This document shows, in pieces, positions 18,102 through 28,851 of a stretch of 33,747 bases of DNA; the stretch's first letter is position 1, and each line of letters begins with the position of its first letter. Source of the stretch: Syntrophobacteraceae bacterium. GTDB taxonomy: Bacteria; Desulfobacterota; Syntrophobacteria; Syntrophobacterales; Syntrophobacteraceae. The stretch spans positions 1-33,747 of the forward strand of contig SLCH01000213.1 in assembly GCA_007125915.1 (NCBI GenBank), in the 5' to 3' direction. Under the pieces are notes generated by a model. The model searched no databases. It was not told the origin of the DNA and worked only from the letters and a program-made list of their open reading frames with translations. The position numbers and the translations under genes are program-made.

Positions 18102-18572
18102 TCAAAACGAGACAGAGATGATGCGGTAAACACGAATTCCCGCGGGAGTGTATACGGTGACCTCTTCCCCCTCGAACCGTCCCATGAGAGACTGTCCCAC
18201 GGGTGATTGCACGGATAATTTTCCCACGGAGACATTGGACTCAAAAGGTCCCACCAGTTCATAATGAAAGGTCTCGTCCGTGTCCACGTTTTTGATTTCC
18301 GCAATGGTTCCAAAACCCACTTGCCGCAGGGCAAACTTTCTGCCCACAAACACCTCACACTGGAGAAGCTTCTCTTCCAGTTCCTGGATGCGCCGCATGA
18401 GCACCACGTGTTGCTCTCTGGCCAGCAAATAGTGTTGATTGTCCACTTTCACGCCATAAGAGCGCGCCTCCTGCAGTTCCTCGATGACCTGTGGACGCAC
18501 CACGCCCCTCAAATGTGCCAGCTCTCTCAAGAGCCTTCGGTAACCGGTGCGGGTGATGGGAACTTTTTCCAT
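18102..18572 (-). CDS. GreA/GreB-family transcript factor with altered acidic tip
   Basis: MEKVPITRTGYRRLLRELAHLRGVVRPQVIEELQEARSYGVKVDNQHYLLAREQH; C-terminal FKBP-like SVQSPVGQSLMGRFEGEEVTVYTPAGIRVYRIISV. Confidence 0.9.
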   Translation of the reverse strand: MEKVPITRTGYRRLLRELAHLRGVVRPQVIEELQEARSYGVKVDNQHYLLAREQHVVLMRRIQELEEKLLQCEVFVGRKFALRQVGFGTIAEIKNVDTDETFHYELVGPFESNVSVGKLSVQSPVGQSLMGRFEGEEVTVYTPAGIRVYRIISVSF

Positions 18573-18584
18573 ATTCAAAAACAA

Positions 18585-19139
18585 TCAAGAGAAAAAATCT
18601 GAAGGAATTTTTCCTCTGTCCTTCAGGAGTTGAAACCAGGCAAGACCGATGACGGTTTTTCCGTCGCGGATGCGTCCCTCGAGCATGAGATCGTGGGCTT
18701 CATGGAGGGAGAGTGTCTCCACCGATGCGATCTCATCCATGTCCTGGGCATCGGACAAGCGTTTCAGTCCTGAGGCGGCATAAATTCGAATCACCTCGTT
18801 GGAGTAGCCGATGGCGGGAAAATAGCTGAAAAGGTGAATGACCCTGGCCGGCTCATATCCTGTTTCTTCCAGAAGTTCCCTTCGAGCGCAAATCTCCAGA
18901 TCTTCTCCCGGATCCGCCTTACCCGCTGGAATTTCAAGGGTATCCTGACCAATGGCGTAGCGCCATTGGCGGACCATGAGGATCCTCTCCTCATCCAGAA
19001 AAGGAATCACGGCAGCCGCCTCGGGGTGATCTATTTTCATCCGTTCCGTGGTCCTTCCCGTGCGAAGTTTGACCGTGTCGAGTTGTGCCGTAAAGTGATT
19101 TGCGAAGATCATGCTTAAAGTTCGAATTTTTTCTTCCAT
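18585..19139 (-). CDS. NUDIX hydrolase (ADP-ribose pyrophosphatase-like)
   Basis: Nudix box GKADPGEDLEICARRELLEETGY; ATG 19139 chosen as start; the ORF stays open upstream to 19466. Confidence 0.9.
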   Translation of the reverse strand: MEEKIRTLSMIFANHFTAQLDTVKLRTGRTTERMKIDHPEAAAVIPFLDEERILMVRQWRYAIGQDTLEIPAGKADPGEDLEICARRELLEETGYEPARVIHLFSYFPAIGYSNEVIRIYAASGLKRLSDAQDMDEIASVETLSLHEAHDLMLEGRIRDGKTVIGLAWFQLLKDRGKIPSDFFS

Positions 19140-19360
19140 AATAACGAGATTCACCTTTCCGAGAGCCTCAATAAGAGAAAGATCCAAACGCGATCCTGTA
19201 TTTCTTGTCACCATGGATCGAGAAATGCCCAAAGCTCGAGCAAAGAGCCGCAAAGAACGATCATCGGAATCCCGTGATCCCGGAGGCTGCAGGGGCAAGC
19301 CTTCACTTCTTTGAAGCGCAGAGGCCGCACCCCTTAAGCTTTCATTACATTTTACTCCGA

Positions 19361-19410
19361 TGCCCAATGAGATAAAAGGTGTGTGACCCCGCTTTTTGCC
19401 ATTGCCGGCA
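19361..19410. repeat. 50-nt imperfect palindrome, possible dispersed REP-like element
   Basis: TGCCCAATGagatAAAAG...CTTTTTGCCATTGccGGCA. Confidence 0.35.
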
Positions 19411-19740
19411 CACGCAGGACTGCGCGGCATCGTGCCCGGTACCTTTTGCCTGCATCCCTGAATCAACCCTTAGGGGCAGCCTGATGTGGAACCAGCGATA
19501 AAGGGACTCTGAGGAAAACTGGGGGTGTGAAAAGTCTGTTTCGCAAGAGTGGAAATGGGGAAGGCTCCATTTTGCAGAGGAATGAGGAGGCCAGGGAACT
19601 TTCATGCTCCAAAGGAGTTCACTGGAAAAAAACACAGAGGGGTACGCAAATATTTCGGGGAAACTCACGGCCACACTCAACTGGTCGTCCCGCGGCCCTT
19701 TTCTAAGATTCTGTTGAGATACGTGGGCAAGTTCGGCGTC

Positions 19741-19980
19741 CTATCCGCCACCCACAGGAGGAAAAAAGGCAACGCGCTCATCCCCCTCCAGGACCTTGTC
19801 CCATGTGGACCCAATCCCGTTTACCATGATGAGCTTCACCTCCTCGGGTGGTATTTCCAGTTTCCGGGCAACATGGAGCACTGTTTCTCCCCGTTGAATT
19901 TCCAGGGAATGCCCCACTGCTCCATCATAACCGGGCACGTACTTGCGAAGGCTCGCTGCCAGCATCACTTGAACGGGCAT
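19741..19980 (-). CDS. MoaD/ThiS family ubiquitin-like sulfur carrier protein
   Basis: Beta-grasp-sized protein of 79 aa ending FFPPVGGG. Confidence 0.85.
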   Translation of the reverse strand: MPVQVMLAASLRKYVPGYDGAVGHSLEIQRGETVLHVARKLEIPPEEVKLIMVNGIGSTWDKVLEGDERVAFFPPVGGG

Positions 19981-19999
19981 TTTGAATGCCTCCCTGCGG

Positions 20000-20272
20000 T
20001 CATCGGGTACACTCGGGGCGGCGAAGCACCCGTTTCACCTGCACGTTGGACACAAGGGCCGTGTATTCTTTTCCCTGCTCAAAATCCACCTTGATGCTGT
20101 TTGTGTCAATCTCCATGTAGCGGCTGAGCACTGTGAGTATATCGTTTTTGAGGGCCTCCATCATGTCAGGCGTCAAATCCAGGCGATCATGCATCAAGAC
20201 AAACTGCATGCGTTTTTTCGCCTCCTGACCACTCGGCCTTTCTCCAAAGAAGCGCTTGATCGCTTTCAACAT
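20000..20272 (-). CDS. minE: cell division topological specificity factor MinE
   Basis: ORF 20000..20341, start ATG 20272; AKKRMQFVLMHDRLDLTPDMMEALKNDILTVLSRYMEID. Confidence 0.96.
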   Translation of the reverse strand: MLKAIKRFFGERPSGQEAKKRMQFVLMHDRLDLTPDMMEALKNDILTVLSRYMEIDTNSIKVDFEQGKEYTALVSNVQVKRVLRRPECTR

Positions 20273-20285
20273 GAAACGGTCCTCC

Positions 20286-21080
20286 TCATTGGCCCGTGAA
20301 AAGCTTTCTGAAAAAGTCGCGAAACCCCAGTTCCCTGCCATTGTGCACGGGCACGTCTTCCCCGTTCAATCGGGCTGCGATTCCCTGAAATGCGGCACCG
20401 GCCCTGCTGCTTCTGTCGTGCACGAGGGGAACACCCCGGTTTGTCGAGACAACCACGTCCTCACTTTCGGGCACAATGCCCAGGAGGGGAATGGCCAGGA
20501 GGGCCACAATGTCTTCGGTGGACATCATGTCACCCTTCTTCACCATGCGATCGTTGAGGCGATTGACAATGAGGTGAACATCGCGAAGCATGCTCGCCTC
20601 CAGGAGGCCTATGACCCTGTCCGCATCACGAATGGCTGAGACCTCGGGCGTGGTGACGACGATGGCGAGCTGAGCCCCTGCGACGGCATTTTTGAAACCC
20701 TGTTCGATGCCTGCGGGGCAGTCTATGAACACGTAGTCGAACTCCTCTGCCAACTCCTCACACAGCCGCTTCATCTGCTCAGGCTGAACCGAATCCTTGT
20801 CACGCGTCTGAGCGGCGGGAATGATGCACAGGTTTCCAAGTTTGCGGTCCCGTATCATGGCCTGTTCTTTGCGGCACCGCCCCTCGATGATGTCCACGAG
20901 GTTATAAACGATGCGGTTTTCGAGCCCCATGACCACATCCAGGTTTCTCAGCCCAATGTCTCCGTCAATGAGCACAACACTGTGCTTCTTTTTCGCCAGG
21001 GCCGTACCAATATTAGCGACGGTCGTTGTTTTACCGACGCCCCCTTTGCCGGAAGTAACCACGATTGTTCTACCAGCCAT
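20286..21080 (-). CDS. minD: septum site-determining ATPase MinD
   Basis: MAGRTIVVTSGKGGVGKTTTVANIGTALA deviant Walker A; conserved throughout; C-terminal amphipathic tail GFRDFFRKLF. Confidence 0.98.
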   Translation of the reverse strand: MAGRTIVVTSGKGGVGKTTTVANIGTALAKKKHSVVLIDGDIGLRNLDVVMGLENRIVYNLVDIIEGRCRKEQAMIRDRKLGNLCIIPAAQTRDKDSVQPEQMKRLCEELAEEFDYVFIDCPAGIEQGFKNAVAGAQLAIVVTTPEVSAIRDADRVIGLLEASMLRDVHLIVNRLNDRMVKKGDMMSTEDIVALLAIPLLGIVPESEDVVVSTNRGVPLVHDRSSRAGAAFQGIAARLNGEDVPVHNGRELGFRDFFRKLFTGQ

Positions 21081-21212
21081 GATGTTTCCCATCCATAGAT
21101 TGGAATTGTTGAAATTTTGGCTTCATATCGCGTCTGTTGCACCGCAGGGAAAAAGCGTCACGTGGAAGCAGATTCTTCTCACCGCATAAAAGTTGCATTT
21201 TGAAGAATTTGG

Positions 21213-21893
21213 TCATACGGTCACAACTTCAATGGATTCACCTCTCACCAGAGCCACCTCGTAGCGCTTTGGCACCGGCTTGCTTCCCCGGGGAGGCACA
21301 GCAACCATGTCCGCAATGCGCAGCTGATTGGGCTCCATGCTCAGGGCCCAAATCTTCGCATGCCGGTTACCCGCTGCACCCGCATGCGCCAGGCCCCTGA
21401 GACTCCCAAATACCACAACATCTCCATAAGCGATCACTTCCGCACCGGGATTCACATCTCCAAGAACAAGGCAGTCGGACTGAGAAACAATCCTGGCTCC
21501 GGACCTGCAAGTTTGCCGAACGATGAGAGGCACCCCTTCCACATCCTTTGATGCAGGTGGAGGCACTATGATTCTCTCTCGGCGCTCCGTGAAAAGCGAA
21601 AACCCCTCCTTGAGCTTGATTTCCACCAGCCCTGCCCCGCAACTCTCCTTCAGCAGGCTATCAATGGATTGGATTTCCTCGATGGAAAAAACTCTGAAAC
21701 GCAGGTCCAAAACCATCTTTGTGTGGCGAAAAAAGTCGCGGGAATGCTCCAGGCGATTCTTCAAATAAGCGAAAACTGCTTGAAAGGAAGCCGCCTCTTC
21801 GGGCAAGAGCACAAACCCTTCACGGTTGGCTTTGATCTGGAGGGGAATGAATTCCTGGTTTTCCATGCGCGTAATGTGGTCAGATTTCTGCAT
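21213..21893 (-). CDS. minC: septum site-determining protein MinC
   Basis: C-terminal VRQTCRSGARIVSQSDCLVLGDVNPGAEVIAYGDVVVFGSLRGLAHAGAAGN; start uncertain (21893 or 21866). Confidence 0.95.
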   Translation of the reverse strand: MQKSDHITRMENQEFIPLQIKANREGFVLLPEEAASFQAVFAYLKNRLEHSRDFFRHTKMVLDLRFRVFSIEEIQSIDSLLKESCGAGLVEIKLKEGFSLFTERRERIIVPPPASKDVEGVPLIVRQTCRSGARIVSQSDCLVLGDVNPGAEVIAYGDVVVFGSLRGLAHAGAAGNRHAKIWALSMEPNQLRIADMVAVPPRGSKPVPKRYEVALVRGESIEVVTV

Positions 21894-22108
21894 TTTTCCC
21901 TGTGCTTTGCCTGGATGACCTCCCCTTTTGGCACTCAATTCACTGCCGGCACTCATCGGATGAAAAACTTCTCTTGTTCCTGCATCTGACCGGTTTGATC
22001 ATCAAAGGGGATCCCATGCTCAGTGTTGAGAGCCTTTGTCTCACTTTCATGCTCTTGCTGACTTTGCAGCTTCAAGCCTCACGAAAGGGCTCCTCCCGAA
22101 ACCCTCAT

Positions 22109-22711
22109 TTACTCCAACTCATCCTCCAAGGGCAATACCCACTGCTGAATCTCCTGCCAACTCCTTACCCGTGGAAAAGGACAGGCATTTCCTCTTCGAT
22201 TCCACGGCTGGTCAAAAACAATGGGTTGAAAGCCTTCATGGGCGAGCAGCTCACAGGTTTCAAAGCGGTCCTCCACAAAATAGCACACTCCCAGCTGTCT
22301 CAGTATCTCCAGCTTGGCATCGGGGCTGCCCGTGGCCGAAACCTCGATGAGATTTCGAGGCACCTCGGGCAGAATGTTCTGAAGCCATTGGAAAATGGAT
22401 TCGGGCCATATCCTTGCCGTCACAAAACGCAGAGGTCCACAATGGGCCAGCTGAGAAAGAACATGGGGGGCTCCTTCCAGAGGCTCGAGCTCCAGCGTAT
22501 TGACATCATCGAGGGTGGTGCAGATGAGGTCATTGATGATCTCTTGATCGAGATCGAGACAACGGTGCAGGTCAAAAGAGATGAGGTCCTCTTTGCTCAG
22601 GTGATTCAAACCATAGCGCTCCCGCGCAATGCGCAGAAAAGTGGCCATGGTGTCAGCAACCACCCCGTCGATATCAAAACCCAGTTCCTGCGGACGAATG
22701 AAAGGCTTCAT
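22109..22711 (-). CDS. HAD superfamily hydrolase (5'-nucleotidase-like)
   Basis: GFDIDGVVADT motif I, FVTAR motif II, VEDRFETC motif IV-like. Confidence 0.85.
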   Translation of the reverse strand: MKPFIRPQELGFDIDGVVADTMATFLRIARERYGLNHLSKEDLISFDLHRCLDLDQEIINDLICTTLDDVNTLELEPLEGAPHVLSQLAHCGPLRFVTARIWPESIFQWLQNILPEVPRNLIEVSATGSPDAKLEILRQLGVCYFVEDRFETCELLAHEGFQPIVFDQPWNRRGNACPFPRVRSWQEIQQWVLPLEDELE

Positions 22712-22749
22712 GCTTCAAACCCATGACTGAGGGAAGTACGGCCGCCGAG

Positions 22750-24645
22750 TCACTCGGTGATGCAAACTTGTGCCGGCTCGTCAAAGCGGAAAGAAATTTC
22801 GTAGATGCCCTCTTCAAGGTGACTGTGCACCACATAACCCACTTTGTGAAAAACGGCGAGCATATTTCTGTTGGATGCAAGCACATAGGCCGTAAAACCA
22901 GTTATTTGTTTGCTTTTTGCAATCTCACAAAGGTAGTGCAGCATGAAGCTGGCAATGCCCATGCGCTGCCATTGTGTGCGCACTGCAAAGTCCACTTCGG
23001 CAATGTTCGTCTTTTGATCCAGGATGTATCGACCCAAAGCAATGATTTTTTCGTTGCCGATTTCACCCGTGACCCCCACGATGGCCATTTCATGCTCATA
23101 GTCCACATTGCACATGGCCTGCGTGTTTCTATGAGGAAAGACTTTCATGGCTGATAAAAAACGATAATAGATGTCCTGATCAGGCAGGGAGTAAAAAAAC
23201 TCCTGGAGAGCCCTTTCATCGGTGGGTTTGATAGGTCGGAAGAAGATCCGGACATTTCCGGGAAAAATCTGGTGTGCTTCCCATTGTCCCGGATAGAGAG
23301 GTTCGTAGATAGGGGGCAGAATCTGGTCCTGGTAAACATAGCGCAGGTCCTTCGCCTCCTGAAGCAGGCGCTCCCGGAATTTTGGATGAGCGATGCTGAT
23401 GAGGGCCAGAGCTCTCTCGCGAATGGTCTTTCCATGCAGGTAGGCAATGCCGAATTCGGTGACCACATAGCGCACCGTGCTTCGGGAACTCACCACCCCT
23501 GCACCGTGGGTGAGATGGGACACGATGCGCGAGCGGCGCCCATCGGAACTGGCCGATGGCATGACGATGATGGTTTTGCCCCTTGGAGCCCGCGCGGCAC
23601 CGTGCATGAAGTCCACATAGCCACCGATACCACTGTAGACCTGGTGTCCAATGGAGTCTGCACAGACCTGACCCGTCAAGTCGATTTCCAGGGCAGAATT
23701 TATGGTGACCATTTGTTCGTGCTGACTGATCAAACGACGGGAGTTCACGTAGTCAATGGGATAGAACTCCACTTCGGGGTTGTTGTGCACGAACCTGTAG
23801 AGCTCATCGGTCCCCACGCAGGCACTCGCAACGATCTTTCCCGTATGAACAGTCTTGCGCTTGCCCGTGATGACCCCTTTTTTCACGAGGAACAGGTGCG
23901 CGTCGGTGATGATCTCCGAATGAATGCCCAGGTCTTTTTTGTCATCGAGGTAGCGAAGCACGGAGTTGGTGATCCGGCCAATCCCTATCTGAATGGTCGA
24001 ACCATCTTCCACCAAATGAGACACGTAGCGGGCTATCCTTTCGGCCACCGCACTTCTTTCCCTGAAAGTGTTCTCCAGCAGGGGCTCAGGATATTCAACA
24101 AAATAGTCGATGTCCTTCACGTGAACGAAAGAATCCCCAAAAGTTCTGGGCATGTGGGGATTGATCTGTGCGATGGTGACCCGGGCCACCTCCAGGGCAG
24201 CCTTGCAGGAATCAACATTGATCCCCAGGGAACAGTACCCGTGTTTATCGGGAGGAGAAACCTGGATAAGGGCCACATCGATTCCCCAGCTTCCCTCATA
24301 GCGAAACAAGGATGGAATGGAGGAAAAATAAATGGGAATGTAGTCCGCGTAGCCCAAATTGACCGCCTTGCGCATTTGAGGACCAACAAAAAAAGTCTTC
24401 AATCTGCAGTGCTTTTCCAGGTCCTGCCAATCTTCCGGCAGGGCTCCAATGGACAAACTCTGAACGATTTCAAGGTCTTTGTAGTTTGGAAGAATCCTGA
24501 GCAGAGAACTGAGGAGGTGCTGCGGCTCTCCACAACCACCTCCCACAAAGATGCGCTGCCCATCCTGTATCTGGGAATCGAATACAGAGGCTGCATCAAG
24601 TTTATGGCCCTCGTAATACTGCTTCCAATGGGCGAAGTAACTCAT
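22750..24645 (-). CDS. acetyl-CoA hydrolase/transferase family protein fused to C-terminal GNAT acetyltransferase domain
   Basis: N-terminal IGIGRITNSVLRYL, GIGGYVDFMHGAARAPRGKTIIVMPS, VTEFGIAYLHGKTIRERALALI (CoA-transferase family); C-terminal VDFAVRTQWQRMGIASFMLHYLCEIAKSKQITGFTAYVLASNRNMLAVFHKVGY (GNAT). Confidence 0.93.
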   Translation of the reverse strand: MSYFAHWKQYYEGHKLDAASVFDSQIQDGQRIFVGGGCGEPQHLLSSLLRILPNYKDLEIVQSLSIGALPEDWQDLEKHCRLKTFFVGPQMRKAVNLGYADYIPIYFSSIPSLFRYEGSWGIDVALIQVSPPDKHGYCSLGINVDSCKAALEVARVTIAQINPHMPRTFGDSFVHVKDIDYFVEYPEPLLENTFRERSAVAERIARYVSHLVEDGSTIQIGIGRITNSVLRYLDDKKDLGIHSEIITDAHLFLVKKGVITGKRKTVHTGKIVASACVGTDELYRFVHNNPEVEFYPIDYVNSRRLISQHEQMVTINSALEIDLTGQVCADSIGHQVYSGIGGYVDFMHGAARAPRGKTIIVMPSASSDGRRSRIVSHLTHGAGVVSSRSTVRYVVTEFGIAYLHGKTIRERALALISIAHPKFRERLLQEAKDLRYVYQDQILPPIYEPLYPGQWEAHQIFPGNVRIFFRPIKPTDERALQEFFYSLPDQDIYYRFLSAMKVFPHRNTQAMCNVDYEHEMAIVGVTGEIGNEKIIALGRYILDQKTNIAEVDFAVRTQWQRMGIASFMLHYLCEIAKSKQITGFTAYVLASNRNMLAVFHKVGYVVHSHLEEGIYEISFRFDEPAQVCITE

Positions 24646-24844
24646 ATCACTTCGAGATCCTCAAAAAAACTGTGGATGAATACGCAGACTGAGGGCATGA
24701 AAGAACCTGAAAATCCTTCAGTCATTCAAGGGCATTGCACAAAAGCTCAGCACGTCACTCACACTGCAGGGAGACAGCCCTTCCAAACCTTACTGGCCGC
24801 CCTCATGCCTCAAATCCCTGCATGAAAGATTTCAAAAGCCCTGG

Positions 24845-24879
24845 AAGCAGTGACTCCATGAAAGCAGTGACTCCATGAA
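24845..24879. repeat. 17-bp perfect tandem duplication
   Basis: AAGCAGTGACTCCATGA x2. Confidence 0.9.
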
Positions 24880-24989
24880 GGGGCAAATGGATTCCTGCAA
24901 CCCCTTCCCTGGACGCCGAGTGTGAAAAGACTACGATGAACGCACTGCGCGCGCAAGGGAATTCACCCATTGAGTCTAAAGGTCGATCC

Positions 24990-25034
24990 TGCAGAAAGCA
25001 AAGGGGAGAAAACGCTTGTTCCCGTTTTCTCCCC
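24990..25034 (-). terminator. putative rho-independent terminator downstream of purA
   Basis: 12-bp perfect arms GGGGAGAAAACG/CGTTTTCTCCCC (25003-25014/25023-25034); minus strand continues TTTGCTTTCTGC. Confidence 0.65.
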
Positions 25035-25181
25035 GAAACACTCAGCCCCATCGCTTCATGGCAATTGACGGGATAAAGTCCATAGCCGCTGGCGGCACTC
25101 TTTCATTCAGTGTGGCCATGTTTTTCTCTCTCCAGGGATCACATGAAGAAACCCTCATTCCCTGGCGATGGTTTAGTGGCC

Positions 25182-26564
<1,383 letters not shown>

Positions 26565-26861
26565 CTACCTCTAATTAAAAAAAGAAGCTGTGTCAAAGAC
26601 AAAGTACCCCGGTGCACGGAGAGCGCAGCCAGCCCATTCCCCTCATGGAGAACCCTTTCTCGCTGCATCACCTTGGACCCCGTGAAGACCCCGGGGACAC
26701 CATAATAATGGTTGAGCATGTGAGCCAAAGCGTGCTATCATTTTTTGGCTTATTCAATGTTTACAGCACATTAGATCCTTACCGTGCGGTGTCCTTTTGG
26801 GGAGTCTGTGAACCGCTTTCATTCATGAACTTTTAGACAGAATGTGGCTGAGAGGAGAGGC

Positions 26862-28610
26862 ATGCGATACACCAAGTTTTTCATTCATACCCTTTTTGAG
26901 GTTCCCAGAGAGGCGGAAACCCCTTCCCACATCCTCCTGCTTCGAGGTTCCTACATACACCCGGTGGCAGCGGGCATTTACTCCTTGCTTCCCCTTGGGC
27001 ACCGAGTGGCGGAAAAAATAAAGGGCGTTCTCAGGGAAGAACTCAATGCCATCGGCGGCCTGGAAATCACCATGCCCGTCCTCAATCCGTCGGAGCTCTG
27101 GAAAAAAACGGGAAGGTACTTTGACATCGGACACGAACTCTTTCGACTGAAGGACCGCAAGGATCGCGAGTTCGTCCTGGCCATGACCCACGAGGAGGTG
27201 GTGACAGACATTGCCAGGCAATTCATGAAATCCTACCGAGACCTCCCTGTCATGCTCTACCAGATCCAGACTAAAATTCGCGACGAAGCCCGCCCTCGCG
27301 CAGGACTTTTGAGGGTGCGGGAATTTTTTATGAAAGATGGCTACAGCTTTCACCCCAACTTCGACGATCTCGATGCCTATTACCCAACAATCTACAATGC
27401 CTATCTTCGAATTTTTGCCCGCTGCGGCCTCCTGGCTGTCCCCATCGAAGCGGATTCGGGCATCATGGGGGGAAGTGGCTCCCATGAATTCATGCTTGAG
27501 TCCCCCCATGGAGAAGACCGCTTTGTGCTGTGTACCCATTGCCATTACAGGGCCAACACGGAAAAAGCCACGGGTAAGAAACCTTCCCTGCCCCCGGAGA
27601 AAGACCCCTCCCTTCCTTCCTTGGAAAAGGTCGCCACGCCGCAGGTGAAAACCATCGCCGACCTGGTCAGATTCTTCGGAACGGGCGAAGAACGCTTTCT
27701 CAAAACGGTGGCCTACGAAGCCGACGGGCAGATGATACTTGCAGTCATTCGCGGAGATTTCACCATTTCGGAAACCAAGCTGACCAACCACCTCAAGGCC
27801 ATAAAACTCCACGTTGCAGCCGAGGAGAAGCTCACGGAAAAAGGGCTGGTTCCTGGCTTTCTCTCTCCCGTAGGCCTGGAAAAGGTACGCATCGTCATGG
27901 ATGATTCCATCGCGGAAAACGTGCTCTTCATCACGGGAGGAAACGAACCGGACACCCACTTCAGGAACATTCTTCCGGGACGCGACTTCTTCGGGGTGGA
28001 AACGGCCGACATTGCGGAAGTGAGGGAGGGTGACGGCTGCAGCCAATGCAGCGCGGGAAAGTTGAAAATACGCAGAGGCATCGAACTTGGCCACACCTTC
28101 AAGCTGGGAACCAAGTACACGGCCCCTGACAGCATGGATGTGAACATTCTGGATGCCGAGGGGGATCAGAAAAGGGTGGTCATGGGTTGCTATGGAATTG
28201 GAGTGGAAAGACTCATGGCTTCCGCAGTGGAGCAGTGGCACGACGATCATGGAGCTATCTTCCCCGTGGCCATAGCGCCCTTTGACATCATTCTCTCTCC
28301 CATAGGCAAAAAACGGGAAGCTTTTCAAGAAGCTGAAGGACTCTACGAGAGACTGGGGAAAAAATACGAAGTTCTTTTGGACGACCGGCAGGATTCACCG
28401 GGCGTAAAATTAAAGGACGCCGACCTCATCGGCATCCCCGTAAGGATTGTGGTGAGCGAAAAACTTCTCAAGAAACAGGAACTGGAAGTCAAGGTGAGGC
28501 AGACCGGAGATGTTTTTTTCTGCCCAACGCAGGAACTGGAAGCCCTGCTTGAAAAAATTTTTGAAGACCTTCAGCCTCCCCTGGAAGGACTGCCCTACCT
28601 TTCCCACTGA
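26862..28610 (+). CDS. proS: proline--tRNA ligase (bacterial type with editing insertion)
   Basis: [49 protein letters not shown]; class II motifs; start ATG 26862 after AGAGGAGAGG. Confidence 0.98.
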   Translation: MRYTKFFIHTLFEVPREAETPSHILLLRGSYIHPVAAGIYSLLPLGHRVAEKIKGVLREELNAIGGLEITMPVLNPSELWKKTGRYFDIGHELFRLKDRKDREFVLAMTHEEVVTDIARQFMKSYRDLPVMLYQIQTKIRDEARPRAGLLRVREFFMKDGYSFHPNFDDLDAYYPTIYNAYLRIFARCGLLAVPIEADSGIMGGSGSHEFMLESPHGEDRFVLCTHCHYRANTEKATGKKPSLPPEKDPSLPSLEKVATPQVKTIADLVRFFGTGEERFLKTVAYEADGQMILAVIRGDFTISETKLTNHLKAIKLHVAAEEKLTEKGLVPGFLSPVGLEKVRIVMDDSIAENVLFITGGNEPDTHFRNILPGRDFFGVETADIAEVREGDGCSQCSAGKLKIRRGIELGHTFKLGTKYTAPDSMDVNILDAEGDQKRVVMGCYGIGVERLMASAVEQWHDDHGAIFPVAIAPFDIILSPIGKKREAFQEAEGLYERLGKKYEVLLDDRQDSPGVKLKDADLIGIPVRIVVSEKLLKKQELEVKVRQTGDVFFCPTQELEALLEKIFEDLQPPLEGLPYLSH

Positions 28611-28624
28611 CCCCCCCATTTTTT

Positions 28625-28670
28625 CAGGCCGCAGACGTGCCCGCAGTCTGCGGCCTGGGAAGCTCCCAGG
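28625..28670. other. two overlapping inverted repeats downstream of proS
   Basis: CAGGCCGCAGAC-9 nt-GTCTGCGGCCTG (28625-28657) overlapping CCTGGGA-AGC-TCCCAGG (28654-28670). Confidence 0.85.
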
Positions 28671-28851
28671 CAAAAGAAGCGCGCCATGACGCAGCCCGTC
28701 CTGCAAACAGCAGGAACGCGAAAGACCCCACCAAAAAAAAACCATGATTTTTTCCTCAACTTTTTGCCGTGAAGAACCGATTAGAAATCTCAGTGCATGG
28801 TTCTCTCATGCGGGACTTCCAAAGAGACGGCATCAACAAGGAGTAAAAGAA

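Noticed and set aside
21902-22726. 274-aa plus-strand ORF
   Set aside because: Antisense to the HAD hydrolase and minC 5' region; no domain recognised.
23272-24825. 517-aa plus-strand ORF
   Set aside because: Antisense to the well-supported CoA-transferase-GNAT gene; no recognisable domain; long antisense frames are expected at this GC content.
26823-28328. 501-aa minus-strand ORF
   Set aside because: Antisense to proS; frame-mirroring artefact.
28625-28657. Rho-independent terminator of proS
   Set aside because: Strong stem, but the T-run is on the 5' side on the plus strand and no U-tract follows on either strand.
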